Below, piece after piece: positions 25,022 to 36,400 of a DNA stretch of 64,000 bases. The DNA comes from Aquimarina rhabdastrellae (GTDB lineage: Bacteria; Bacteroidota; Bacteroidia; Flavobacteriales; Flavobacteriaceae), in NCBI GenBank assembly GCA_947387485.1, contig CANDNT010000001.1:930001-994000 (forward strand), in the 5' to 3' direction. The position numbers and the translations under genes are program-made. Position 1 is the stretch's first letter. Each line of letters opens with the position of its first letter. The notes under the pieces are model-generated. The model was given only the letters and a program-made list of their open reading frames with translations. It was not told the origin of the DNA and did not search any database.

Positions 25022-26584
25022 ATGAATGCATTTGTAGAGTTTATAGGAAATATAGCATGGTGGGGATGGATTTTAATCGCCTTGGCTCTGGTTGCAATAC
25101 GAGATATTTTATTTAATAAGCGACATACCATCAGTCATAATTTCCCAATTATCGGCCATTTGCGTTATGCTTTAGAAAGTATTGGCCCAGAAATGCGACA
25201 ATATTTTGTTGCCAACAATCGCGAGGAATTGCCTTTTAATAGAATTGAAAGAGGATGGATATATGCTTCTTCAAAACAAGAAAATAATTATGAAGGCTTT
25301 GGTACGGATAGAGATATCTATATGCATCAACACATTTTTGTTAAAAACTGTTTGATGCCATTTCAAATGGATAAAAATCATCCTAATAAGATCGATAAGT
25401 CTTTTTTACCTTGTGCCAAAGTCATTGGTGCTTATAATAGACGTAAACGACCTTATCGTCCAGCTTCTGTAATTAATATTTCAGCCATGAGTTTTGGTTC
25501 ACTTTCTGCCAAAGCCGTAGCTTCTCTTAATAAAGGTGCTCAACAAAGTTTTGCTTATCACAATACTGGAGAAGGTGGACTTTCTCCCTATCACAGTAAT
25601 GGTAGTGATGTGATTTTCCATTTTGGTACAGGGTATTTTGGGGTTCGTGACGAAAAAGGGAATTTTTCTATGGAAAAGTTAAAAGATTTAGTTGCCAAAA
25701 ATCCTTTTATAAGAGCTATTGAAATTAAGTTATCACAAGGTGCAAAACCTGGTAAAGGAGGTGTGCTACCTGGAGCTAAAATAACACCTCAAATTGCAGA
25801 AATACGCGGTGTAGAAGTAGGTAAAGATGTCTTATCACCTTCTGCCCATACAGCCTTTACCAATGTACATGAATTGTTAGAATTTATTGAAGCTATTGCA
25901 AACGAAACTGGACTCCCTGTAGGAATCAAAGCTGCTATAGGAAAAACTCAACAATGGGAATTATTAGCCGATTTAATGCTTGAAACTAAAAAAGGTCCTG
26001 ATTTTATTTCTATCGATGGTGGTGAAGGTGGTACTGGTGCTGCTCCTCCTAGTTTTGCAGATCATGTTTCTTTACCTTGGGTATATGGGTTTACTGCTAT
26101 ATATAAAATCTTTAAACAGCGTAATATTACTGATCGCGTAGTATTTATTGGTAGTGGAAAATTAGGGTTTCCTGCCAAAGCTGCAATGGCTTTTGCTATG
26201 GGTGTTGACTGTATTAATGTTGCTAGAGAAGCTATGATGAGTATAGGATGTATTCAAGCTCAAATATGCCATACAAATAGATGTCCTAGTGGTATTGCTA
26301 CACAAAGTAAATGGTTACAAAGTGGGATAAACATTCCGCTAAAGTCTGATCGTCTAGCACAGTATTTTAATACTTTTAAAAAAGAACTTGTTGAAATCAC
26401 TCATGCTGCTGGATACGAACATCCTTGCCAATTTACTATGCAAGATCTAGATGTCAATGTAGATGATGGCGAATTAACACGTACTCTCGAAGAATCTTTT
26501 AAATACACAAAAGTACCTGTCCCTTTTAAAGGAGTTAAAGATTTAAAAGAGTGTGTACACTTAGGAGGAAACTATCCACAATAA
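25022..26584 (+). CDS. FMN-binding glutamate synthase family protein (membrane-anchored)
   Basis: A 520-residue protein homologous to the FMN/Fe-S synthase domain of glutamate synthase, with one N-terminal membrane helix (WWGWILIALALVAIRDILF). Seen: SINGGEGGTGAAPP-type FMN loop (here SIDGGEGGTGAAPPSF), VVFIGSGKLGFP, and the 3Fe-4S cysteines CIQAQICHTNRCPSG. It lacks the amidotransferase and GXGXG domains of GltB, and no gltD is nearby, so it is unlikely to be a working glutamate synthase; it is an orphan member of a family of unknown redox function. It forms an apparent unit with the M20 gene 14 bases upstream. Confidence 0.85.
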   Translation: MNAFVEFIGNIAWWGWILIALALVAIRDILFNKRHTISHNFPIIGHLRYALESIGPEMRQYFVANNREELPFNRIERGWIYASSKQENNYEGFGTDRDIYMHQHIFVKNCLMPFQMDKNHPNKIDKSFLPCAKVIGAYNRRKRPYRPASVINISAMSFGSLSAKAVASLNKGAQQSFAYHNTGEGGLSPYHSNGSDVIFHFGTGYFGVRDEKGNFSMEKLKDLVAKNPFIRAIEIKLSQGAKPGKGGVLPGAKITPQIAEIRGVEVGKDVLSPSAHTAFTNVHELLEFIEAIANETGLPVGIKAAIGKTQQWELLADLMLETKKGPDFISIDGGEGGTGAAPPSFADHVSLPWVYGFTAIYKIFKQRNITDRVVFIGSGKLGFPAKAAMAFAMGVDCINVAREAMMSIGCIQAQICHTNRCPSGIATQSKWLQSGINIPLKSDRLAQYFNTFKKELVEITHAAGYEHPCQFTMQDLDVNVDDGELTRTLEESFKYTKVPVPFKGVKDLKECVHLGGNYPQ

Positions 26585-26616
26585 ATACAAAAACATTCGT
26601 TTTATATAATATCAAG

Positions 26617-26660
26617 TAAGAGTTTGATAAAAAATTAATTTGTCAAACTCTTATTTTTTG
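26617..26660 (+). terminator. Terminator after the glutamate synthase-family gene
   Basis: TAAGAGTTTGA (26617-26627) pairs with TCAAACTCTTA (26643-26653), followed by a T run. Confidence 0.8.
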
Positions 26661-26710
26661 AAAAGATATACTATTTTCGATCCAAACTATACTTAACCTT
26701 ATTTAGATTT

Positions 26711-27229
26711 ATGGATATTACTTTAGTTCAATTATTACTTGCATTACTCCCTGCTATCTTAGTAGGAGTTATTGCTTTTTATTTCTTTAATCTTCATACC
26801 AAAAATGAAGAACAAAGACGTCGTTATTTATTGCATAGAGAAACTCAAAAACAAACCATTCCGCTTCGATTACAAGCTTATGAACGTATGGCTTTATTTT
26901 TAGAGCGTATTAATCCTGGTAAGCTTTTACTGCGTATTAGCCCTGTAGGTACAGATAAAAATAGTTATGAGTCATTATTAACAAACACTATAGAACAAGA
27001 GTTTGAACATAATTTGACTCAACAAATCTATATTTCTGACGAGTGCTGGAATGCAATTCGTTTAGCTAAAAATACCACTATAGCTATCATACGTAAAGCT
27101 GCAAAAGATGATGCTGTAACAGATGCTAATGGATTAAGAGAAGTTGTTTTAAAACAACTAGTCGAAAAATCTGCCCCTACAGATGCTGCCTTGGCTTTTG
27201 TAAAGAAAGATGTGGGAGAGCTGTTTTAA
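26711..27229 (+). CDS. Membrane-anchored protein of unknown function, 172 residues
   Basis: One N-terminal transmembrane helix (LVQLLLALLPAILVGVIAFYFF) is followed by a charged, mainly helical cytoplasmic part. Visible blocks are RLQAYERMALFLERINP, a glutamate-rich segment EQEFEHNLTQQIYISDECW, and WNAIRLAKNTT. Proteins of this shape are frequent in flavobacteria, but I cannot name a function. It has terminators on both sides (26617 and 27251), so it is monocistronic. Confidence 0.7.
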   Translation: MDITLVQLLLALLPAILVGVIAFYFFNLHTKNEEQRRRYLLHRETQKQTIPLRLQAYERMALFLERINPGKLLLRISPVGTDKNSYESLLTNTIEQEFEHNLTQQIYISDECWNAIRLAKNTTIAIIRKAAKDDAVTDANGLREVVLKQLVEKSAPTDAALAFVKKDVGELF

Positions 27230-27250
27230 ACAGTATAAAATATTGAAAAA

Positions 27251-27297
27251 AATACCGCTTAGTATTATATAATATTAAGCGGTATTTTATTTTTGTA
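27251..27297 (+). terminator. Intrinsic terminator
   Basis: AATACCGCTTA (27251-27261) pairs with TAAGCGGTATT (27276-27286), then TTATTTTTG. Confidence 0.85.
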
Positions 27298-27322
27298 TCC
27301 CTAACTAACCAGAACAACTTGC

Positions 27323-29017
27323 ATGAAAACTCAGTTTCATATTTCTATAATAGTTTCTTTTTTATTCCTATTGTTAAATAGTCATACAAGTTTTTCTCAG
27401 ATTACTAAAGATTATGTTTTTATGTATCGGTTACATAAACTTGATTCTACCATTACAGAAAAGGAAATACAAAATAATTTAGATTCTCTTCATTTTTTAT
27501 CTCCCAAAAAACAATCTTTATTTTATGTTGTTTTAGGAGATTATTATAGTGTAAGAAAAGATTTTTTAAAAGCCTCAAAATATTATTACCAGTTATTTGA
27601 ACATTTTAACAATCAACCTTCTGATGATTATTATAATTTTACAAAAGCTAGAGCACATAATGGTTTAGCTGTTATCTATTCTAATTCTTATCAAAATAAA
27701 ATAGCAATCCGTCATTATAAGAAGGCTATTCAACTACTTTCTGCTTACGAATCTAATAACGGTCGCGCTATTATAAGCATCTATAATAATCTAGCTACCA
27801 TTTATTATAAAGAAAACATTAATGATAGTATTTTTTCTTTTTTAAATAAAGGGATAGCGCTAAGTAAAAAACTTAATATTACCCCTTATCAATCTTATCT
27901 TTCTTTATCTTTTTATCATAAAAATATTGATTCTGCCTTATATTATTCAAACAAGGCAAAATTATCTTATGATAAATTCAATATCCAAAGCAAAGTATCT
28001 TACTATAGAACACGTGGCGCAATTTTATTAAAAAAAAATAATTTATTTAAAGCGGATGGTTTATTAGAAATAAGCCAGTCTTTATCAGACACCTATAATT
28101 ATACCGATTATCCTATTAATGTTATTAGAGGTAAAATTTTAATCTTAAAAAATCAAATCGATGAAGGTATTGCTTTGATTTCAGATCAAATTCCCTATTT
28201 AGAAAAGGAAAATAACTTTATATCACTAGAAAAAGCGTATTCTTTTTTAGAACAAACATATTTAAAGCAAAATGATTATAAAGAAGCTTTTCATATTGTT
28301 AAACAACGACAAAAAAATGATAGCCTTTTTAAACTGCATAAAAAACTAAAGCAAAAAGAAGGGTTATTAATTTACAATAATCATATCAAACATCTTGAGA
28401 AAGAAAAAAAATCAATTTCAAAAACGCTACAGTTTTATATTATAGGTCTAATCATACTGCTTTTATTTTTATCTGGTGTTATTTATTATATCTACAGAAA
28501 AAAAAGAAAACAACATAATACTTCAAAAAAGCTATTAAACCATAATCAACTATTAAAATCCAAGATAGCATCTCTTACTTCAGAAAATCAACAATCTCAT
28601 CAAGAACTATTATTTAAAACTTTGTTATTAGACGAAAGGCAATCTTTCTTAAATGAATTAATAAAAACTATTAAACAAGCTATTCATACTGCTACTTCAA
28701 AAAGAGAGAAAGATCAACTTCAAAACATCCATAAACAACTTCGTTTAAATTTAAAAAATACTGTAGCTACAGAGTTTGAATTTCATTTTGAAAAAGTGCA
28801 TCCTAATTTCTTTCAAAAACTACATAAGATATATCCTAATCTCACCAAAAAAGATGTTCGTTTAGCTGCTCTTATTAAATTAAATCTTGACACCAAAGAG
28901 ATATCTGATATTACTAAACAGTCGATAACAGCTATTAATACTGCCAAAAGTCGCTTAAAATCCAAGCTAGAACTACAAAAAGAAGACTCTTTATATAATT
29001 ACATACAAAATATTTAA
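27323..29017 (+). CDS. Membrane-bound TPR sensor with C-terminal HTH domain
   Basis: A 564-residue one-component regulator. A signal sequence precedes residue 26. Several tetratricopeptide repeats fill about residues 60-330 (clear helices such as AIRHYKKAIQLLSAY and ALYYSNKAKLSYDKF). A single transmembrane helix at about 371-391 is followed by a basic stop-transfer segment and a coiled coil. The C-terminus is a LuxR/GerE-like helix-turn-helix, with YPNLTKKDVRLAALIKLNL and EISDITKQSITAINTAKSRL. The DNA-binding part therefore faces the cytoplasm and the TPR domain the periplasm. Targets are unknown; neighbouring genes give no hint. The Crp/Fnr gene follows 302 bases downstream. Confidence 0.8.
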   Translation: MKTQFHISIIVSFLFLLLNSHTSFSQITKDYVFMYRLHKLDSTITEKEIQNNLDSLHFLSPKKQSLFYVVLGDYYSVRKDFLKASKYYYQLFEHFNNQPSDDYYNFTKARAHNGLAVIYSNSYQNKIAIRHYKKAIQLLSAYESNNGRAIISIYNNLATIYYKENINDSIFSFLNKGIALSKKLNITPYQSYLSLSFYHKNIDSALYYSNKAKLSYDKFNIQSKVSYYRTRGAILLKKNNLFKADGLLEISQSLSDTYNYTDYPINVIRGKILILKNQIDEGIALISDQIPYLEKENNFISLEKAYSFLEQTYLKQNDYKEAFHIVKQRQKNDSLFKLHKKLKQKEGLLIYNNHIKHLEKEKKSISKTLQFYIIGLIILLLFLSGVIYYIYRKKRKQHNTSKKLLNHNQLLKSKIASLTSENQQSHQELLFKTLLLDERQSFLNELIKTIKQAIHTATSKREKDQLQNIHKQLRLNLKNTVATEFEFHFEKVHPNFFQKLHKIYPNLTKKDVRLAALIKLNLDTKEISDITKQSITAINTAKSRLKSKLELQKEDSLYNYIQNI

Positions 29018-29319
29018 AATCAACATACTACACAAAAATGTAACATTATACTAAACACTCGTTTGTTTTTGTAAGTAGCATTATTCCTATTAAAAACATT
29101 TTATATCTAGATTTAGTAATACCTGATTAGAAAATAGTTTCACACAATCTTCAATCTATTTTCTAACAACATTCTTAATTATTAACCTATAAATTGTTTT
29201 TACCCTATGACAAAGACATTAACCTTTCCCTTTCCTCTTTCTTTTAATACTGATTTAGTCAATTTTTAGAGCCCTCTAAAAATAAACACTTCTATATATT
29301 ACTAATCTAAATCAATATT
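29018..29319. other. 302-base intergenic region
   Basis: AT-rich, no terminator hairpin and no clear promoter. One 20-codon ORF (29207-29269, beginning MTKTLTFPF) is present but has no supporting feature and is not called as a gene. Confidence 0.5.
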
Positions 29320-29925
29320 ATGAATCCCCCATCATTTTTAAATTTATTGACGCTATTAAAAAAGAAAGGTATTGAGCGAACCTATCCTCCTAATACTGTA
29401 ATTGTTTCTAAAGGAGATCACAAAAACAAAACTGCATTTATTATAGATGGCTTACTCAAAGCCTGTATCGATGAACCTAATAATACTTTATTATTATACC
29501 ATCTTGATTCACAAAAACCTTCTGTAATCTCCTTTATAAATATCTATACTAAGACTCCTATAGGTGTATCTATAACTACTTTAACCAATTCTCGCCTTTT
29601 ATGGATAGAAAATTCAGATCTTTTGGTTTTAGGTAATCAATCTATAGACATTAAAAAACTAATGATAAACTCTTATAATCACGTTTCTAAAAGTCTATTG
29701 TTAGTATTAAAAAATATAATTAGTGATTCTTTAGAGGCGCGTGTTCTTGAGTATTTACAAGCTAAAGTACAATTACATCAAAACTCAAATATCACAATTC
29801 CTAGGCAAGAAATAGCAGAAGATCTTAACATTTCTAGAGTTACTTTATCAAGAGCCTTAAAAAGGCTGGAAACTGAGGATAAAGTACAACGAAACATCAG
29901 GTCAATTAAACTTCTTGCTGTTTAA
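29320..29925 (+). CDS. Crp/Fnr family transcriptional regulator
   Basis: A 201-residue regulator. The N-terminal cyclic-nucleotide-binding-like fold is visible (YPPNTVIVSKGDHKNKTAFIIDGLLK), and the C-terminal HTH reads IPRQEIAEDLNISRVTLSRALKRLE. The sequence lacks the Arg and Ser/Thr expected for cAMP binding and lacks Fnr cysteines, so the signal is unknown. It is different in sequence from the Crp/Fnr protein at 1-599. A terminator follows at 30011, so it is a single-gene unit. Confidence 0.87.
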   Translation: MNPPSFLNLLTLLKKKGIERTYPPNTVIVSKGDHKNKTAFIIDGLLKACIDEPNNTLLLYHLDSQKPSVISFINIYTKTPIGVSITTLTNSRLLWIENSDLLVLGNQSIDIKKLMINSYNHVSKSLLLVLKNIISDSLEARVLEYLQAKVQLHQNSNITIPRQEIAEDLNISRVTLSRALKRLETEDKVQRNIRSIKLLAV

Positions 29926-30010
29926 CACTATACCCCTTAGTTTTGTTTCTCATTATAATTAACCTATAAGTTTCAATTTTCTGAATAATCGATACAAAAC
30001 TATGATAAGA

Positions 30011-30046
30011 ACAAGGTAGTATCTTAATGTTACTACCTTGTTTTTA
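30011..30046 (+). terminator. Terminator of the Crp/Fnr gene
   Basis: ACAAGGTAGTA (30011-30021) pairs with TACTACCTTGT (30031-30041), then TTTTT. Confidence 0.85.
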
Positions 30047-30422
30047 ATTCTTTCCTTATAAATTTTCTTTGTTAATAGCTATTATATTTAAACATTTATA
30101 TTCCATTATAATAAGCGAATTCTTTTATATCTATAAATTTAAATAGCATTTCTAATGTTATCAGAAATCTTAGGTATCTAGACCTTCTTATTTTTTGAGC
30201 AAACAACTATTATTCAAGCCAGATAACATGGGGATTAAAACAACCACACACCTATTACTAAACAATTAAAAAACAACTATATAAACCACATATTATAGTC
30301 CTCTAATTCTTATTCTACTCTTAAAACGCTTATTTTATTTCATTAATTTTTAATTTATTGGTTTATTATATTCATATAATACGCTTGTTCTATTCTTATT
30401 TCTGTACGACATTTTTTTATAT

Positions 30423-30448
30423 AAAAAGCCCCCTATATTTTAGGGGGC
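30423..30448 (-). terminator. Terminator of the giant surface-protein gene
   Basis: GCCCCCTA (30428-30435) pairs with TAGGGGGC (30441-30448) around a five-base loop; on the minus strand it runs into TTTTTAT. It is the most GC-rich stem in the window and lies 51 bases past the stop at 30499. Confidence 0.9.
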
Positions 30449-30498
30449 CTAGATTCAACCAAAATTCAGTAGCTTATAAAAACTCACTGATTTTTTCC

Positions 30499-33400
30499 TT
30501 ATTCAATTACTAACTTACGTTGTAATTCTTGTCCTTCATAATTTAGTTTATACACATAGATACCACTTGATAATACATTTTCTTCTGCAATACCATTCCA
30601 ATCAACTGTATGTAATACATTTCCTTTTACTGTATCTGATACAAAAGTGTATACCTTTTGTCCTAATACGTTATATAGGCTTATGTCTACATGTCCATCT
30701 TCTGGGATACTATAACTAATCTGTGTAGCATCGGTCATAGGGTTAGGAATATTTTGTTCTAAACTTAATCCTAATACACCGTTTAACACTACTTCTTCAG
30801 TTTCGCTATTAGGAGTGTAATTTAACACATAAGGTGATTTCATTACTCCTAATGATACCTCGGTATCAAAATCCTCTATATTATCCAAAGTCACTATCTT
30901 CTCTCCATCAAATAACTTGAATGTTATCTCTTCATTTGATGAGCTACCTCCTATACCGATAAAGTAGTGATATTTACCTTTTATCAACTGCGCTTGCGCC
31001 ACACCTCTAAGCTCTTCTCCAGCAAATGCTGCTATCGTATACTCTTTTGAGGTATCTAATTGTACTGCATTTACTACTGCTGTCATATACATAAACCTTA
31101 AATAGTCTCCTCGATCTACTTTCCAGTTTAATTGTGCTGCTTCATCTATAGTTGATAAACTTGCTTCACTTACTTTTGAAGCTTCACTTGCTCTATCTAC
31201 TAATCCACTGTAGTTTAATGTCATTGCATTTGTTACATCCATTATATATCCATGTCCTGGTAATAAATGTGTCAAAGCTCCTACCCAACCATCTTCTGCT
31301 GTATATTCTGCTCTAAGTCCTCTACGTTCTATACGATCACCTATACTTATTCTTGGTGATGATGTTAAGGAACGTAGTGCAAAAGCTGTTCGCTGTAATT
31401 CACTTGGTAAAAAGGCTATTGGTGTAAGTTCTTTATCATTTGGATCACCATCACCTTCAGCATCTCCATTTAAGTAAATATTAGTATTAACATCTGCTGG
31501 AGCTCCTGATACTATTAAGGTTATTTGATTTCTACTTGAGCGCTGTAATACATAAGATTTACGTATATCTATAGTATTTGGATAACCCTCTTGTGCTACC
31601 AATATTCCATTAGCATCTGCTATAGCTATTGGATTTAAATCATCTAGCGTCTCTGCATCTATCAGTTGATCTCCCGCAGATAATCCTTCTATAGCATCTA
31701 ATGATAACGTTGTTACCATAGGGTTATCACTTACATTAAAACTGATATCAAAGTTTCTACCACTCACTACAATTCTACGGGTTAACGTACTCCCCACAGT
31801 AAAGGTTACAGGTACAGTTTGATTACCTATATCTCCTCTAAAATCAAAGTCATAGCGTTCAACAATATTCTCATACTCTGTACATTCTGAAGCATCCCAA
31901 ACTCTAAAACTTAGTCTCTTTCCATTGTCACTTCTATCACCAAATACAGATAAATCTACTAATCCTCTTGAATTTACATTTGTTGATCCTCTAAACTCTC
32001 CATCTATATATGCCGCTACAATATCATTTACATCTGTAGATTGCTCTCCATCGATTATTAATCGACTCGTAAAATCTGTTGTTCCTAAGAAATCACCAGT
32101 ATCAAATCCATTATCATAATCTGGCACCACACAATTGGTAGTAATCTCCAGCGTAAAGCTTTCTATTCCTATAGGTGTTCCTGTTGTAGTAGGGTTTGAT
32201 GAATTATCAAATACCTCTGCATTTACCGTAGCTGTATGTATCCCTGGCGTTAAGAATGGGGCTACTACAAATTCTAAATTACGCTCGGTTGCTCTAGCAG
32301 CTAACGATAAACGATCATCTTCATCTATATTTCTAATAGTTCCTCCATTATTTTCTCTTACAGATAACCATACTGGTAAGCGTCTAAAACGATATTCTAC
32401 TGGAATTCCTCCTTGACTATTATCAAAATTAATATCATCAATAATCAATTCTTGTCCCTCTGTCTGTACACGTTCTACATCATTTTGACTCCATTGTATT
32501 GTATTTAAATTAACAATAAAACTCCATGATGCTCCTTCTATATTATTATTAGTCACATCTCTTAATCCTCCATCTGCTAAAATCACTGTTAATTGAGCTC
32601 CTTCAAGATTTGCTAACGAACTCAATGGCCTAAGGTTAAGCACTGTCCCTCCTAAAGACACACTTGTTTCAAACTCTAAGTTTGTTACCATTCTACTCAC
32701 ATCTATAGGTGCTGCTGCATCTCCATTAACAAAGTTTAATCCTGTTGCTGTAGTTGCTCTTGCATTTCCGGTATAATCTCTAATAGCTTCTTGTATACCA
32801 TCTACCTCAAGTGCGATATCATCTAATACAAAGTAGGCTATCAAGTTTACTTCATTCCCTAATAATTGTGCATCTAGATTTTGTACAATCTCTATTGGTG
32901 TTCTTGCATCATTCCATATACGGATGTCATCTATACCTCCTGTATAAGATTGCCCACTTACTATAGGCGAAATCACTATATCTTTTGTATTCACTATACT
33001 AGAGCTATATGTTCCTGATCCTACTGGATCTCCATTAAAATAGATTTGTATCACTCCTGTACCATCATATACAGCTGCTATATGTGTCCAAGCAAATGGT
33101 TGAATGGTTCTTGTAGAACGTACATTATCATTAACCTCAATATGTCCAGACGGTGTTAATGCAACTTTATAATTATTTCCTTTATCCAAGATAGGTACTG
33201 CTGTGCCTTCTGGAATAAAACTAGGATTTACCCACATCTCTACCGTAAAGGCATCTGGAGCATTAAATACTGGACGGTGTGGTATGGTTATTTCTGCATT
33301 TTGTGTTCTTAACTCTGCCGATACCAAATCTCTTGGTAATCCCCCCAATACACCTCTTAAGGCTACAGAATTTAAATTAACCGTTGCTGGATTTATAGCC

Positions 33401-36400
33401 GAAGAGAATGTTGCTGAGATCGTTCCCGAAGTATAAATCCCATTATTGGCTGGATTTGTACTTACTAAAACAGCCGCTGTTTTATTAATAGTTCCAGAAA
33501 TAAATTCTGTTGGATTATTTCTTGCATTCGGATTATTACTCAGTGGATCACAGATAGGTACTATACGTACACTATAATCTCCATTGGCCAAATCCATCTC
33601 TGCCGTATAGGTAATAAATCCATCTGGTTGTAAATCTTCCCTTAGAGCTGCTGCATCAAGCGTTACTAATTCTATTCCTCTATTATTTCCTGCAATAGCA
33701 TATTCTATCGCTACCTGAAAATCACTAGTCTCTACAAAGTCTTCTGGATCTGTACCTTCTGGAATTTCTCCTAAAATATCTAATAATCCTGGAATTCTAA
33801 ATCTAAAATCTAACAGATTTTCACTTCTATTATTAATTACCCAATCTTCAATAGGTGCTGTCACTTCTATATTATCTACACAAGGTGCGCTAAAATCGGC
33901 TGTAAAAGTAATCTCTTGTACTGGTCTTATACCACTATCAAAATCATCAGGTGCATTCGCTCCTGCTCCTATTAATCGGTATTCATCTACACGATAAGAT
34001 TGGTATAAAAACCCGTCTCCTCCTTGTTCGCAATCTGCATAAAAACGTAATCGTATATCTTCGTATCTTACATTTTGACCTTCGTCGGCTGGATTACGTC
34101 TCACTACCATACGTACAGGTCCATCTAGAGTTTGACGAACTCTTACTGGGGAATTCTCATCTGGTCCAAAAGAGAATGATGCTCGATTTCCTGCTACACT
34201 ATTAAGATCTACTCCTCCTACTTCTACTTGAGCTCCATTAAGATTTGAAGAGTTTATCAATTGTACAAAATATATTTTAGGAGTAGCGTCATTGGCTAGC
34301 TGTGTATTACGTAAGGTTAACTCATATTCTACAAAATCATTTCCTTCATTAAAACCTACAGCATTATCTATTGCGATTTCTACTGCCTGACGTGGTTGTG
34401 TCCCTGCTTCAAACGGACACGAACTACGTCCTGCATAAACTGCAAACATAGGGGTTCCAAATTCTGGATCTGGAACAACCGCTGTAAAGAATTGATCTCC
34501 AGCATCATCATCATTAATAGTAAAACTCTCTGTTACAACATTATTAAAACTATCATTTGATGTAGTTGCTCTTGATCCTATTACCCTACCACTAACTCCA
34601 TAAGATATTGTAGCACCTCCAAAATTGGTTGTATTACTTATATTAAATCCAAGTCCAGCTCCACCATTAAAGTTATCTCCATTATTGTCAGTTATACTTC
34701 TGGTAAAAGAATAACTAATGCTAATACCATCACTAAATGCAATTCCACTTTCATCCAATCTTGTAAACTGTTCCAAATCCTCAAATAGCATTCCTTCGTC
34801 TTCATCATCTACTACTCTAACATTATCAACTATATCATTAAATGTAGTTCTATTTTCTTCTACAACTCCATCATCAAGGTCAAATACTACCGCATCTCTC
34901 TTTCTTTTATTAGTATCTACATAGCTTTTCCATCTATCAATTTGTCTTTGTAGATCAGCTGGATCTATTTCTTCTGTACCGTCTTCAGTTTCATCTACAC
35001 CTTTTTCTATTAATTCTTCTAAATTTGGAATGATCACATCTAAAATCTGTTGTTGTGTGATTGCAAACGGAGTTTGACTTGTTACAGATGCTACGCGGTT
35101 TGGTTCATTTGTAACCGTACAAGTAGTTAGATCTACCTTAATTTCATTTCCCATGCTTACAGCAAGTACATCTGTAGTTCCTATAAAAACATCTGCATCT
35201 TGCCCTACATAAGTATCAAAAGAAGGTGTTGTTATACTTCTACCAACAGTGAAAGTTGTTTCGTTTCCTCCTGTATTACGGTATGAAAAATTTCCTATAG
35301 CAGAGAGTTGACCTTCTATTCTTTGTGAAGTTCCTGTTGTAGTAATTTCAAAAGTAGTTCCTGCTCCTACACCTGTAAAAGTCCCTTGTGTTGTCATAGA
35401 TTCAAAATTAACTCCAGCAGAACCTACTATCTCTAAATCTGTATCAACTCCTTCAGAGAATGTTTTTGTCATAGTGAATGAAGCTCCTTCATGTAATGTA
35501 GCAAAACTACTATCACCTGGTGGATCGTGTAATACATGTACTACAGTAGGATTGGTTAATGTAAAATCTGCATTACCTGCTCGTGATCCTGTGACTACAG
35601 CTTTTGTAGTAAACGTCTCAATTTCTATAGTACTAGAAGCTCCTCTTTCTGCTGTTGCTGTAAAATTACGTGAAAAACTATTTGATTCATCTTGAGTATC
35701 TTCAATAAAATTAGGGGTATTTACTTCAAACTGTAATACAGCATTTCCCATCTCGTTTGTTTCAACTGCCACACTACCCTCTAATATCTCACTGGTACCT
35801 TCTTCTTCACTAGCACCTTCTTCATCAGTACTTTCTGTCATTAGATTAATTCCTCTTATCAAATCTCCACTATAGTTAACTGTAATCCCTTCTAATGCAC
35901 AACGTTCTCCATTATATTCTTCAAATACGGTAGTTACTGCTACTATCTGAGTGCTTTGCGCAAATATATAACGATCCATACAATTAGATCTTATTGTAAC
36001 TTCATCTCCTAATATTCTTTGTCCTTGATCGTTTAGAGTATCACTTAACTCATAAAATTTGGTTTCTAGTTGCATATTATTACGATATGCTATGTCTTCA
36101 ATAGCATTTCCATAACGTAAATCTATTGTGTTGCTCACTATAAATGGTGTTTCTGGGTTTAGTCTATTTGTTAAAGACAATTCATAAACACCTGGTATCA
36201 AACCATTTACTACAAACACTTTAAAATCATTATCAAAATTAGCGGCGCTAATATTACGAACAAACTGAGGTTCTGCTATATCAGTTCTAGTAATTGTTCC
36301 TGTCCATTCTCCTACATTATTGTCACAAGGAACTATGATATTTCCTATAAAACTATGTCTAGTTAAATTCTCAAAATTTAGCTCTGTAATCACTTCATCT

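Larger units (their letters stand above)
29926..30498. other. 573-base intergenic region between convergent genes
   Basis: Contains two terminators, one for the Crp/Fnr gene (30011) and one for the giant T9SS gene (30428). The 360 bases between them are AT-rich without ORFs or repeats I can support. Confidence 0.6.
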
